Below, piece by piece: positions 52,209 to 60,880 of a stretch of 64,000 bases of DNA. The notes beneath the pieces were generated by a model. It did not search any database. It saw only the letters and a list, made by a program, of their open reading frames with translations, and was not told the DNA's origin. The stretch comes from an uncultured Oligoflexia bacterium. GTDB lineage: Bacteria > Bdellovibrionota > Bacteriovoracia > Bacteriovoracales > Bacteriovoracaceae. The stretch is from assembly GCA_913058265.1 (NCBI GenBank), contig CAJXPQ010000012.1, positions 39,931 through 103,930 on the forward strand. The letters are read 5' to 3'. The number at the start of each line of letters is the position of its first letter. Position 1 is the stretch's first letter. The position numbers and the translations under genes are program-made.

Positions 52209-53225
52209 TCAGTTTCCTGAACGAATCGTCTCTCTCATTTTTTTGTACCCGTACTCGAATTGAGCATCGACAACTTTCACATAGGAGTCATAGTCTTTAG
52301 GTATTTTTGATAGAATTTGCCACTTCAGCCAGTTCACTTCCGGTATATACTTTAATTCATCTGGAAAATCTTTTATATCAGCAAGGTGATCAACATCAAT
52401 ATCTGAAAAAACTTCGGAGTGTCTTTTGTTTTGACTATAGTAAAAGCTGGCCCAGATTAATCCACTCTCAAGAAAACTAAATTTTTCCGGATGGCACATA
52501 ATAATTTCATCACCTAAACTTTTTGCCAACTCTACGGGGTAAAGATCTACTGCCCCCGTGACATAGCGTTTACCGTTAACCTCAGCTGGATTAATAAAAA
52601 ATGGATCTGTTACTGACGCCCTACTTGCTTGCGCCAACGTTACCCCTTCCACAACCTTTGTTTCTTTTGCCACAGAGGAGCGCCCCATATTATATGACGG
52701 TGATTCGACTCCATCTAAAAGTTTTGCCGTGTCAGAATCAGTAAAAAAGACTTGTTGAAATAAAGCCTCATTTCTTTTTTTCCCATAAGCGGATTCATTA
52801 TATAGAATTTCCGCCGCTACAATAATACTCTTATGCTCCAGCGGCTCAAAACTTGTATGATCATCTACAAGTGGAACTAGTTGAGGCATATCTAACAAGT
52901 AATGCTCGAAAATATTTGGGATAATCCCTCTTAATCTAAACTTTAAATAAACATCTCTTATCATTGAAATACTGTGATTTAAGTTGAAATATTTAGTTTC
53001 CTGAATAGAGTTGATGAAATCGAAGGACTCCTGACCTCTGATAAACTCAATCTGCTCTTTTGTGGTTCTAAGTCCATGGGCAACCGCAGTTGCAGCTGAT
53101 CCTCCACAGGTTCCAATTATATAATCAGGGTTTTTCCCCAATTCTCTTGCCGCTTTTAACATCCCAATAAACATCGCCGTCTTAAAGCCGCCACCATTAA
53201 AAATCATCACTGTTTTTTTACTCAT
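52209..53225 (-). CDS. Patatin-like protein with altered catalytic residues
   Basis: 338 residues. The oxyanion hole motif is intact as NGGGFKTAMFIG, but the nucleophile elbow reads IGTCGGSAA, with Cys40 where GxSxG has Ser, and the later Asp motif (usually DGG or DGA) reads TGAVDLYP, with Thr223. D227 could substitute, and S43 is close to the elbow. The protein is thus either a pseudoenzyme or a Cys-nucleophile hydrolase. No signal peptide. Patatin-like phospholipases are common in predatory bacteria. Confidence 0.82.
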   Translation of the reverse strand: MSKKTVMIFNGGGFKTAMFIGMLKAARELGKNPDYIIGTCGGSAATAVAHGLRTTKEQIEFIRGQESFDFINSIQETKYFNLNHSISMIRDVYLKFRLRGIIPNIFEHYLLDMPQLVPLVDDHTSFEPLEHKSIIVAAEILYNESAYGKKRNEALFQQVFFTDSDTAKLLDGVESPSYNMGRSSVAKETKVVEGVTLAQASRASVTDPFFINPAEVNGKRYVTGAVDLYPVELAKSLGDEIIMCHPEKFSFLESGLIWASFYYSQNKRHSEVFSDIDVDHLADIKDFPDELKYIPEVNWLKWQILSKIPKDYDSYVKVVDAQFEYGYKKMRETIRSGN

Positions 53226-53466
53226 CTAACTATTGTATGTTTTTACGTAAAATTAACAAGTTAGTTGTTACTACTCATTTAAATTTGGGCTGTTAGCTGG
53301 GGGCAAAATGTTCACTTTATGTACACTAGGTCACTATTTTGGCTAAAGTTTAGTCATTATAGCTCCGATTCCATCTCTAAAGTATCTAAATTCTATACAA
53401 ATAATGGCACTTTACTTGCAAATTATTAGTCAGAACATATGTTTAACGGGAAACAGGAGAATAAAG

Positions 53467-53949
53467 ATGAAACAAACACTAAAAAAGACAATGACAGTTT
53501 TAACCTTAATCGGATCAATGAGCACATTTGCTGCAACAACAGGTGATATCACAATTTCGGGAACAGTAGCTCCTGAACTTGAACTAAGCCTATCAGCAAC
53601 AACTTATACGACACTTCCAATTGTAGCTGGTGGATCAGCGACGGTTGCAACGGCCAATGAGGTTTGTAACAACCTTGATGGATATAAAATCTATGGTCAC
53701 GCACTCAATGGAGCTCTAGAAAACCAATCCAATACAGCTGTATCAACGACTTATGACATCGATTACGGAAGTTCTACAGGTGTAACTCTTGGAGTTGGAT
53801 CAGTAAATAGAGTAGAGCTTAAAGATAGTGGAACATTATTAGCATCTGCAGATGTTGATGAAGATATTGTAGTTAATGTAGATGCTTTTGCAACAGCACC
53901 AGCAGGAACTTACCAAGATACAATTACTCTTGTAATCGAAGCAAACTAG
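53467..53949 (+). CDS. Chaperone-usher major pilin
   Basis: The ATG at 53467 is set by ACAGGAGAA ahead of it; an upstream in-frame start at 53404 adds no signal. About 160 residues with a signal peptide (cut near STFAA). The mature part is an Ig-like all-beta pilin with an N-terminal donor strand GDITISGTVAPELELSL, low charge, abundant Thr/Ala, and a C-terminal GTYQDTITLVIEAN that resembles the penultimate-Tyr and beta-zipper ending. Only one Cys is present, so no disulphide. It is assembled by the usher next to it. Confidence 0.8.
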   Translation: MKQTLKKTMTVLTLIGSMSTFAATTGDITISGTVAPELELSLSATTYTTLPIVAGGSATVATANEVCNNLDGYKIYGHALNGALENQSNTAVSTTYDIDYGSSTGVTLGVGSVNRVELKDSGTLLASADVDEDIVVNVDAFATAPAGTYQDTITLVIEAN

Positions 53950-53966
53950 TCAGATTTTATAAATAT

Positions 53967-53989
53967 GGGGCCCAAACAGGGTCCCTTTT
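53967..53989 (+). terminator. Attenuator between pilin and usher genes
   Basis: GGGGCCC / GGGTCCC hairpin (one G.U pair, 5-base loop) followed by TTTT. A weak terminator here would yield far more pilin than usher mRNA, as is usual in such loci. Confidence 0.75.
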
Positions 53990-54031
53990 GTCCCTCTACC
54001 CTCAATAATTCAAATAATTTAAAATAGTTAA

Positions 54032-56365
54032 GTGATATTTAAATCTCATTTTATAAGCCTATTAATATTTTTTTGGTGCATCAGCTCCAATGGTTTTACA
54101 ATGCCTACAAACTGGGGAGATGAACGTCCAGTACTAGTGGCCCCCTTAAAAATTGATAGCTTTGAAATGGGCGAAATTTGGATTCATCCTAAGCCTTACG
54201 AAGTATTGATGGATAAACAACAAATTCTAGCTCTACTTGTTAATATTTTAAAAGAGCCAATCTATTCCGACTTTAAAGATATAGCTGAGGGTAAAAACTA
54301 CTTCACAGATACTCAAATTGAAAAGTTTGGTATAGAGGTCATCTTTGATTCCAATGAACTCATCCTATATTTTAAGATACCCAATTTTCTTAGAAAGGCT
54401 TCCGCTTTATCAATCCAAAGGAGCCATGTACCTAAGGGACAAGTAATCGAAAGATCCTCCTTTAGTAGTTTCTTAAATTTTAACTATACGAAACAGATCT
54501 ACGAAGATAATGAAGTTGAAAACCTTTATAACGAATTCAACCTCAATATTCATGACCATGTATTCAATGCAGCAGGTTATTTGAGCGAAAATAATGAGAC
54601 TCAGGTCTACAAAAGAGAATACACTCGCTATATAAAAGATTTTAAGAAACAAAACTCCCGACTTATTCTTGGAGATTTGGATCATAATACAGTGGATATC
54701 CAAGATCAAATTGAAGGTGCAGGACTAACACTACAGAATGACTTTTCCATTAATCCCAGGAGATTAAGAACAAATTTTAATCAATATGAAATCGATTTAA
54801 AGTTGCCTTCTACGCTAGAGGTTTACTTGAACGATTCAAGAATATACAAATCTTCACACCCAGCAGGAACACTCAACTTAAATCAGCTACCCTTAATTAT
54901 AGGCCTTAATGATATTAAGATAGTTATTACTGATATAAATGGAAAAGTTCAAACCAGATTCTTTAATACGAATTATCATTCCGACTTACTGCCTAAAGGC
55001 ATTCATGATTATTCATTTAATATTTTCAATAAGTCTTCTGAATCAGAGCTCGGAGAATTAGAATACAATAATCAACAAACAGTTTTAACTGGGTTTTACA
55101 GATATGGGATCACACAAGCGACTACTGCAGGCTTTAATCATCAGCAATTTAATAGCAATACACTTTCAGGTCTTGAGCTAACCTCCAGTCTATCAAGGTC
55201 CGTGTATAGTATTAAAGTCTCTCAATCTACTTTTGAAGAGGTTCAAACTAATAGTTATTACTTTAGCTTACAGAATATTTACAATTTTAAAAATCTACGT
55301 AAATTTCCAATCCGTTTTAGTTATAGGTATTATGATAAAGATTTTACTTCTATCTTAGGAGCAGTCTCATCGATACAAAACCAATACCTTTTCAACACCT
55401 CATACCAGATCAACTCAAAACTAACTCTAGGCCTTGGTGCCCAACTTCAAAAAAGATATGAAATGGATGAGGCAACAACACTATCAAGCTTAGAGGCGAT
55501 CTATAGAATTTCTCCTAATATGAATTATTCTATTAAAGGTCAGAGAGACCATACCAATGATGAAGAAAATAATATTTTATTTTCATTTAATTGGTCTGAA
55601 ATGAAGAGAAGGATTAGTGGGAATCATCGATATGAAACTAGAAACCATCAACTTCGTAACCAAGTTCACTTTCACAAGAACATAAAAGGTAAGAGGTTAT
55701 ACACTTCTCTAAATTATGATAAGAATTATGATACAGAAATAGAACAGGCCAGAGTTTTTACTCAGCTTGATACTAATAGTGGAAGCGTAAGACTTGATTA
55801 TCAAAACAGTGATAATATTGAACGTAAAGCATTGAATTTGAGGTTCGCACTTGTTGCAACCAATGAGACTTTTAACATTGCACCTTTTGTGAATAACTCA
55901 TTTCTTGTTTTCAAAAGTAATACTGAAAACCCTATTTACGTTGCTGATAATGAAACAGATGTATTTTCCAAAGATTCTCACTTAATCAAAACGAACTTAA
56001 CCCCTTACACCTATAATACCTATCAACTGGGCCTCAACTCTTTAGAGATGGGAGAGGAAGTTTCATATGATCGTCTTTCGTTTATGCCATCCTATAAATC
56101 AGGAGCCGTTGCGAATATAAATGTATTAAAACAGACTTCCCTAGTCTTCAGGCTTAAAGAACAAGACTCTCCTTATATGATTGGAGTAATTAAAAATAAT
56201 CAGAATACATATGAATTTATGACTGGTAAGACCGGGCGAGTTTTTGTTCCTAGTATTAACCCTGGTGAGTATCAATTAATGCTAAATAAGGTTTTCATAA
56301 AAACCATCGTTATTAACAAAGAGAGTGGTTACATAAATCTTGGAGATATAAATGTTAAAAATTAA
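54032..56365 (+). CDS. Fimbrial usher (outer-membrane assembly channel)
   Basis: 777 residues with a GTG start and a signal peptide (cut near SNGFT). The protein follows the usher layout: an N-terminal periplasmic domain (RPVLVAPLKIDSFEMGEIW), a 24-strand pore with strongly amphipathic strands, a middle/plug region, and a C-terminal Ig-like domain near EYQLMLNKVFIKTIVIN. It draws pilin-chaperone complexes, secretes the fibre and anchors it. It overlaps the following tip-subunit gene by 14 bp. Sequence is divergent from classical FimD, so the fimbrial clade is uncertain. Confidence 0.85.
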   Translation: MIFKSHFISLLIFFWCISSNGFTMPTNWGDERPVLVAPLKIDSFEMGEIWIHPKPYEVLMDKQQILALLVNILKEPIYSDFKDIAEGKNYFTDTQIEKFGIEVIFDSNELILYFKIPNFLRKASALSIQRSHVPKGQVIERSSFSSFLNFNYTKQIYEDNEVENLYNEFNLNIHDHVFNAAGYLSENNETQVYKREYTRYIKDFKKQNSRLILGDLDHNTVDIQDQIEGAGLTLQNDFSINPRRLRTNFNQYEIDLKLPSTLEVYLNDSRIYKSSHPAGTLNLNQLPLIIGLNDIKIVITDINGKVQTRFFNTNYHSDLLPKGIHDYSFNIFNKSSESELGELEYNNQQTVLTGFYRYGITQATTAGFNHQQFNSNTLSGLELTSSLSRSVYSIKVSQSTFEEVQTNSYYFSLQNIYNFKNLRKFPIRFSYRYYDKDFTSILGAVSSIQNQYLFNTSYQINSKLTLGLGAQLQKRYEMDEATTLSSLEAIYRISPNMNYSIKGQRDHTNDEENNILFSFNWSEMKRRISGNHRYETRNHQLRNQVHFHKNIKGKRLYTSLNYDKNYDTEIEQARVFTQLDTNSGSVRLDYQNSDNIERKALNLRFALVATNETFNIAPFVNNSFLVFKSNTENPIYVADNETDVFSKDSHLIKTNLTPYTYNTYQLGLNSLEMGEEVSYDRLSFMPSYKSGAVANINVLKQTSLVFRLKEQDSPYMIGVIKNNQNTYEFMTGKTGRVFVPSINPGEYQLMLNKVFIKTIVINKESGYINLGDINVKN

Positions 56366-57269
56366 TCTATCGCTATGCCTGACTTTATTTTCTTTTCATG
56401 CCTTAGCCTTATGTCCAGATCTCAGTATTATCGATAATACGACTCCTATTAATTTGAATAATGATATTTCTCCTAAAACTGTTCTAAGGGTTGATAGAGG
56501 TGATACTTTCAGTGCCTGCAGGATAAAAATTGGTGTTGATAAAGGATCTAGTGCAACCTATGACCGAAAGCTTTTATCTGGAGTAAACTCTATAGACTTT
56601 AATATTTCTAAAAGAAATAATATGATTCGTATTCTTAAATTGGAGCCAGATTCTCAAGCCAATCAAAATGTTTATCCAATAAGGTATAGATCGAATAACT
56701 CTAACCTTTATAAAAATTTTAACTTGTTTTCAGAGCTAACTCTTAACGGTAATGAGCTGCCTGGTAATTACTCAGAAAATTATAATATCGTTGTTTATCA
56801 GCGAGGCAATGGTAATACCTACAACTTTTTTGGACAATGGCCTATAACTTACTTCTATAATATTCCAACAATTATTAACCTTTCTGTTGTTGATTCAAAC
56901 CAGCCTTTTGATGAGTTTGATAATTCTCAAGACCTTAGTTTTGGAACAATTATCAAGAACGATACCAAGCAATTTGATATTGTTGTTCAAAGTAATAATG
57001 GTTATATCTTAAAAGTAAGCTCTCAAAATAATGGATCCATTAAGCATGAAGATGGAGCAGTTACTATTGATTATACTTTTAAAGTAAATTCATCCCCTGT
57101 TAATTTATCTGCCTCTAGTGGAACTCCTGTTACAATCGGAACTGGAAGTGGAGCACATACTGGAGATGGATTTAGATTACCTATTCAAGTTGAAATGGGA
57201 GATCCAACAAATAAAATTGCAGGGTACTATGAAGATCAAATAACAATTTCTTTGACGACTAGTCTTTAA
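56352..57269 (+). CDS. Fimbrial tip subunit (two-domain adhesin), predicted
   Basis: 305 residues with a signal peptide (cut near HALAL). An N-terminal domain with two Cys (LCPDL... FSACRIKIG) of about 170 residues is followed by a pilin-like domain (residues about 180-305) ending YYEDQITISLTTS, resembling the end of the major pilin. This is the layout of tip adhesins, with a receptor domain plus donor-strand pilin domain. It overlaps the usher gene and is the last plus-strand gene; its stop overlaps that of the convergent chaperone gene by 11 bp. Confidence 0.78.
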   Translation: MLKINLSLCLTLFSFHALALCPDLSIIDNTTPINLNNDISPKTVLRVDRGDTFSACRIKIGVDKGSSATYDRKLLSGVNSIDFNISKRNNMIRILKLEPDSQANQNVYPIRYRSNNSNLYKNFNLFSELTLNGNELPGNYSENYNIVVYQRGNGNTYNFFGQWPITYFYNIPTIINLSVVDSNQPFDEFDNSQDLSFGTIIKNDTKQFDIVVQSNNGYILKVSSQNNGSIKHEDGAVTIDYTFKVNSSPVNLSASSGTPVTIGTGSGAHTGDGFRLPIQVEMGDPTNKIAGYYEDQITISLTTSL

Positions 57270-57972
57270 GTCTTATAAATTTGGCCTTAACTTTTCCTGT
57301 TTTTAACTTTTGATCTCTAAGAATGATTCTTCTTTTAATTCCGGCTAAGATATTTTGAGTTCCTAATTTTTTAAAAGCCTCACTTTTAAATGAGATTGTT
57401 TGAGAGACTTTTCCTTGCTCTAAAACAAGCTTGTAATGCCTAAGTAGAATATGTTCCGTTCCCTTATTTTCAAAGAGTAACTCAATATTTTTATTTACCT
57501 TCACTGCTGATTCAACAACGAGGTTTGGTTTAATATCCTTTGGTGCCACATAAAGAGAGGCCACATATTCAAGCAAAAAATTTATCTGGGATTTATTAGT
57601 TTTTTTCTTTTTGAGTTTATTTGGTATTTGTCTAACAATCATTCTATAGGCAACCTCAGTTTCGACCGGTTTACCTGTATATGTAACTCTAATAGCTCTA
57701 CTTGCACCAGGTTCTATATCTAGTAATGGTGGGTAGACTATAAACGCCTCAGTCTCTTCTCTTGTCTCTTTATTATTTATATCTATCGATCTGGTATAAA
57801 CTTCTGCCTCAAGCTTAATTTCCTCACTACCAGAGTTTACAACTCTAAAAGTTTTAGTTGCTCCCTTTCCCTTGTATTCAAATGACTGAACTATCGGTGA
57901 AAGCTTAAAAGCATATATTGGTAATGAAGTGATTAGTAGTGCGATTAATAATAGATTACTTCTAAGGTGCAT
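57259..57972 (-). CDS. Periplasmic pilus chaperone (PapD-like)
   Basis: 237 residues with a signal peptide (cut after IYA). Two Ig-like domains: an N-terminal one with KLSPIVQSFEYKGKGATKTFRVVN and IVYPPLLDIEPGASRAIRVTY, where the edge strand and conserved Arg bind the pilin, and a C-terminal one (about 145-237) with a basic tail. It binds pilin subunits before usher delivery. Unusually, it is on the opposite strand to the pilin, usher and tip genes, converging with the tip gene. Confidence 0.85.
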   Translation of the reverse strand: MHLRSNLLLIALLITSLPIYAFKLSPIVQSFEYKGKGATKTFRVVNSGSEEIKLEAEVYTRSIDINNKETREETEAFIVYPPLLDIEPGASRAIRVTYTGKPVETEVAYRMIVRQIPNKLKKKKTNKSQINFLLEYVASLYVAPKDIKPNLVVESAVKVNKNIELLFENKGTEHILLRHYKLVLEQGKVSQTISFKSEAFKKLGTQNILAGIKRRIILRDQKLKTGKVKAKFIRLKD

Positions 57973-58222
57973 AGATTGTTACTTTTCTTACAATTGAATT
58001 ATTGTAATTAGCCTTTGTATTATATTGAAGATAATGTCGCTTTGTTTGTCCAGTAATATTCTGAATATCGATTATCATATCTCCATTACTTTCTAGCTCA
58101 TAGCCCATTCCTTCCTCAAAATTCATTGAGAAGCTACGATAGACCACCCCAGACATTCTAAGATCTGCTGCAAAGACAGAGATTGAGGTCAATAATATGA
58201 ATGCGATTATTTTAAGCTTCAT
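57962..58222 (-). CDS. Small secreted protein before the chaperone gene
   Basis: 86 residues with a signal peptide (cut after SVFAA). The mature part is a short beta-rich segment (MSGVVYRSFSMNFEEGMGY...). It overlaps the chaperone gene by 11 bp on the same strand, so the two are coupled. It may be a minor pilus component or a chaperone co-factor; I recognise no family. Confidence 0.7.
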   Translation of the reverse strand: MKLKIIAFILLTSISVFAADLRMSGVVYRSFSMNFEEGMGYELESNGDMIIDIQNITGQTKRHYLQYNTKANYNNSIVRKVTIYAP

Positions 58223-58350
58223 ACCTCTTTATCGGCAGCAGTACCAGATAACTTGAGTCAAGTATCGCACATAAAGCACTGATATTTCGTTGAAAATGAC
58301 TCGTATTCAGTAGAGTTTGATAAACTTTGTTAAGTATTCAATAATCACCT

Positions 58351-58569
58351 ATGAACTCTAATAATAACGAATTAATTAAGCTCGCCAATATGAAGATGCC
58401 GTATGGTAAGCACACAGGCACAGTGCTAATTGATTTGCCTGAGACGTATATTGCTTGGTACCAGTCAAGTGGACTACCTAGTGGGGAGATCGGTAAATTG
58501 TTAGGACTTCTCTATGAAATAAAACTTAATGGCCTTGAATACCTTGTATACCCTTTCAAAGAAAAATAG
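58351..58569 (+). CDS. DUF3820-family small protein
   Basis: 72 residues. MPYGKHTGTVLIDLPETYIAWY and GLPSGEIGKLLGLLYEIKLNGLEYLV match the DUF3820 pattern of small cytosolic proteins. In Pseudomonas and relatives it is called a putative quorum-sensing-regulated virulence factor, without a known activity. No signal peptide. Confidence 0.85.
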   Translation: MNSNNNELIKLANMKMPYGKHTGTVLIDLPETYIAWYQSSGLPSGEIGKLLGLLYEIKLNGLEYLVYPFKEK

Positions 58570-58635
58570 CTAATTGTTAGACATTATCTCCCTTTAACAT
58601 TATAGTCACTCAAACTAAATTTTGGAGATACAAAC

Positions 58636-59385
58636 ATGTTAAAAATCGTCTTTTTATTACTTTTTACGTCTAGTGCTTACGCTGCAATTACCAATGAGTC
58701 TGAAGTTTTACTACTTCAAACTGGTGGAAACTCTGTTGTAGAGACTTATAATGCAAAAACTATCTTTTCTTTAAAGAAAGATAAGCGATCTTATACTTTT
58801 TCTGGTCATTATACATTAGGTGTATCTGAGCAAACTGATGCAAACGGCGATACAGAAAAGATCGAAAGTGCTAGAAACTGGGATGCTCTTGTTAGATACG
58901 AGCAAGAACTAAATGCAAAGCTAAGTGGCTTCACTGCTCTTCAATATGAAGGTGATGAATTTGCTGGTTACAAACAAAGACAAAACACCGACTTAGGTCT
59001 TAAGTATATTTTAACTAAAACGGACAAGATCAATTCTTTTGTTGAATTTGGTGCCAGATATACAATGGAGAAATCCACAACAAGAGATGAAGATGGTGAT
59101 GATCAGCATGACTATACTAAAGCACGATTTTACTATGAATTTTCAAATAAAGTTTCAAAGACTTTGTCTTACAAGTTCTGGACAGAATATATTCCAAACT
59201 TCACAGATAATGAAGATTACCTCTTAAACTTTGAGCCATCACTTTCTTATGTTCTATCTGATACATTCTCACTTAAGACAGCTTATAAAGGTATTTATGA
59301 TAATCAACCAGCTGTAAGTGACTCTGGTGAAAGAGATGAGTACTTAGACTTTATTTTTACGACTTCATTAATCGCAAAATTCTAG
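58636..59385 (+). CDS. DUF481-family outer-membrane protein (YdiY-like)
   Basis: 249 residues with a signal peptide (cut after SAYAA). The mature part alternates in long strands, LLLQTGGNSVVETYNAKTIF, WDALVRYEQELNAKLSGFTALQYEGDEF, and ends with a terminal Phe (SLIAKF), a BAM signal. It matches the DUF481 salt-induced barrel family. GGAG is a clear ribosome binding site. mscL follows after 9 bp, suggesting an osmotic-response pair. Confidence 0.87.
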   Translation: MLKIVFLLLFTSSAYAAITNESEVLLLQTGGNSVVETYNAKTIFSLKKDKRSYTFSGHYTLGVSEQTDANGDTEKIESARNWDALVRYEQELNAKLSGFTALQYEGDEFAGYKQRQNTDLGLKYILTKTDKINSFVEFGARYTMEKSTTRDEDGDDQHDYTKARFYYEFSNKVSKTLSYKFWTEYIPNFTDNEDYLLNFEPSLSYVLSDTFSLKTAYKGIYDNQPAVSDSGERDEYLDFIFTTSLIAKF

Positions 59386-59394
59386 GAGAAGTAC

Positions 59395-59817
59395 ATGAGT
59401 ATGTTAAAAGAATTTAAAGAATTTGCAGTTAAAGGTAATGTCATTGATATGGCAGTTGGACTCATTATTGGTGCATCCTTTAAAGCAATCGTCTCATCTT
59501 TTGTAAAAGATGTTATTATGCCACCAATTGGGCAAGTTTTAGGCGGAGTAGATTTTGCCAAGCTTTATATCAACCTATCTGATACGACCTATACAAGTTT
59601 AGCTGAAGCCTCAAAAGCTGGAGCTCCAGTTATCCGTTATGGTGTGTTTATCCAAGCTGTAGTAGATTTTATTATAATTGCATTCACTATTTTTCTAGTT
59701 GTGAAGGCGATCAATAAGATGAAGAAAGCCGAGGAAGAAGCTCCAGCAGAAGAGCCTGCACCGACAGCAGAAGAAATCTTACTCCTTAGGGAAATCAGAG
59801 ACTCACTCAATAAATAA
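59395..59817 (+). CDS. mscL: Large-conductance mechanosensitive channel
   Basis: 140 residues. An N-terminal amphipathic helix ([26 protein letters not shown]) leads to TM1, a periplasmic loop with [22 protein letters not shown] as TM2, and a charged C-terminal helix ([22 protein letters not shown]). It opens to release solutes upon hypo-osmotic shock. AGGAGAAG is the ribosome binding site. It lies directly after the DUF481 gene and is probably co-transcribed. Confidence 0.96.
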   Translation: MSMLKEFKEFAVKGNVIDMAVGLIIGASFKAIVSSFVKDVIMPPIGQVLGGVDFAKLYINLSDTTYTSLAEASKAGAPVIRYGVFIQAVVDFIIIAFTIFLVVKAINKMKKAEEEAPAEEPAPTAEEILLLREIRDSLNK

Positions 59818-59941
59818 GCAGTAGATTTTGGCCCAAATTTTGCTACTATTATAGTATAGCCTGTAATACAAATTGGTATTACAGGTACTTATACTCTCAA
59901 AAAGGCTATTTTTTGGCACTTTGAGACCAAAAGGAGCCAAA

Positions 59942-60868
59942 TTGAGATCACTTATTCTTTGTCTTTTTATTTTTGCAAACTATACCCACGCAAAACCTTC
60001 TAACTATATCCCCTATGTCATTCAAGCTGAAGATAATGTATCAACAGTATTACAAAACCATGACTTATCTCCACTCTACGGTGATCAGAAATGGGTACAA
60101 AAGGTTTTAAAACTAAATAGGCTTACTCAAGAGTCAGCGAGAAAGCTTGAAATCGGCGATGTGATCATTGTTCCTTATAAGACTAGGGTCATGTTTAGTG
60201 ATGATATTAAAAGTATTCAATCGAGCATCATTAAACAAATTAAAACAGATTATATGAGCCCTAAGAATTATAATTTCACACTTAGCGGTGGATACTTCAA
60301 TAGAAACTATACTTATACAAATCAAGATAATAACGTCACCTTAAATCAAAATTTCTTTCTCACAACAACTTATAAAGAAAGAGATCCTTATAGCTTAACA
60401 ACTTTTTCGTATAACCCTGTTGCGAGTGTCAGCCTTTACACACAGGCCAATGCAAACTTTAACTCTGATGACTCTAAGGTCGCAGAGTTTACTCCCTCAG
60501 TTCTCATATCAGCTGCAATTGAGATTGAGCATAGAGAAACTAATATGGCCCTCGCTCCAACTATAGAATACGAAAACTTCTCAACTCTTATATTTAATGG
60601 TGATGAAGACTATGCTGTAGCAAGAAGTAATCAGTTGTGGAGTGGTGCTCAGTTATCAAAGTCTTTTTATAACAATATCTACAATCCTTATATACAGGTA
60701 AGTGCTGCTATTGGAACTCTTGATACGAGCTCAAAATATGGAACAAGTCTTGGTATTAATTATAAGAATCATTATCAATTTGAAGTTTCTTATAATGAAA
60801 GTACTTTAAGTCTCGATCAAAAAACACAAATCAATGATGCTAAATTAACTTTTGGATATAGGTATTAA
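59942..60868 (+). CDS. Outer-membrane barrel protein with LysM-like N-terminal module
   Basis: The start is TTG at 59942, chosen because AAGGAG precedes it by 5 bases; the longer frame from 59873 lacks a site. About 308 residues: a signal peptide (cut near NYTHA), a LysM-like segment (YVIQAEDNVSTVLQNHDL... LEIGDVIIVP) that may bind peptidoglycan, and a strand-rich barrel domain ending NDAKLTFGYRY. The combination suggests an outer-membrane protein tied to the cell wall. It starts 125 bp after mscL. Confidence 0.78.
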   Translation: MRSLILCLFIFANYTHAKPSNYIPYVIQAEDNVSTVLQNHDLSPLYGDQKWVQKVLKLNRLTQESARKLEIGDVIIVPYKTRVMFSDDIKSIQSSIIKQIKTDYMSPKNYNFTLSGGYFNRNYTYTNQDNNVTLNQNFFLTTTYKERDPYSLTTFSYNPVASVSLYTQANANFNSDDSKVAEFTPSVLISAAIEIEHRETNMALAPTIEYENFSTLIFNGDEDYAVARSNQLWSGAQLSKSFYNNIYNPYIQVSAAIGTLDTSSKYGTSLGINYKNHYQFEVSYNESTLSLDQKTQINDAKLTFGYRY

Positions 60869-60880
60869 TAGGAGCTAGAC

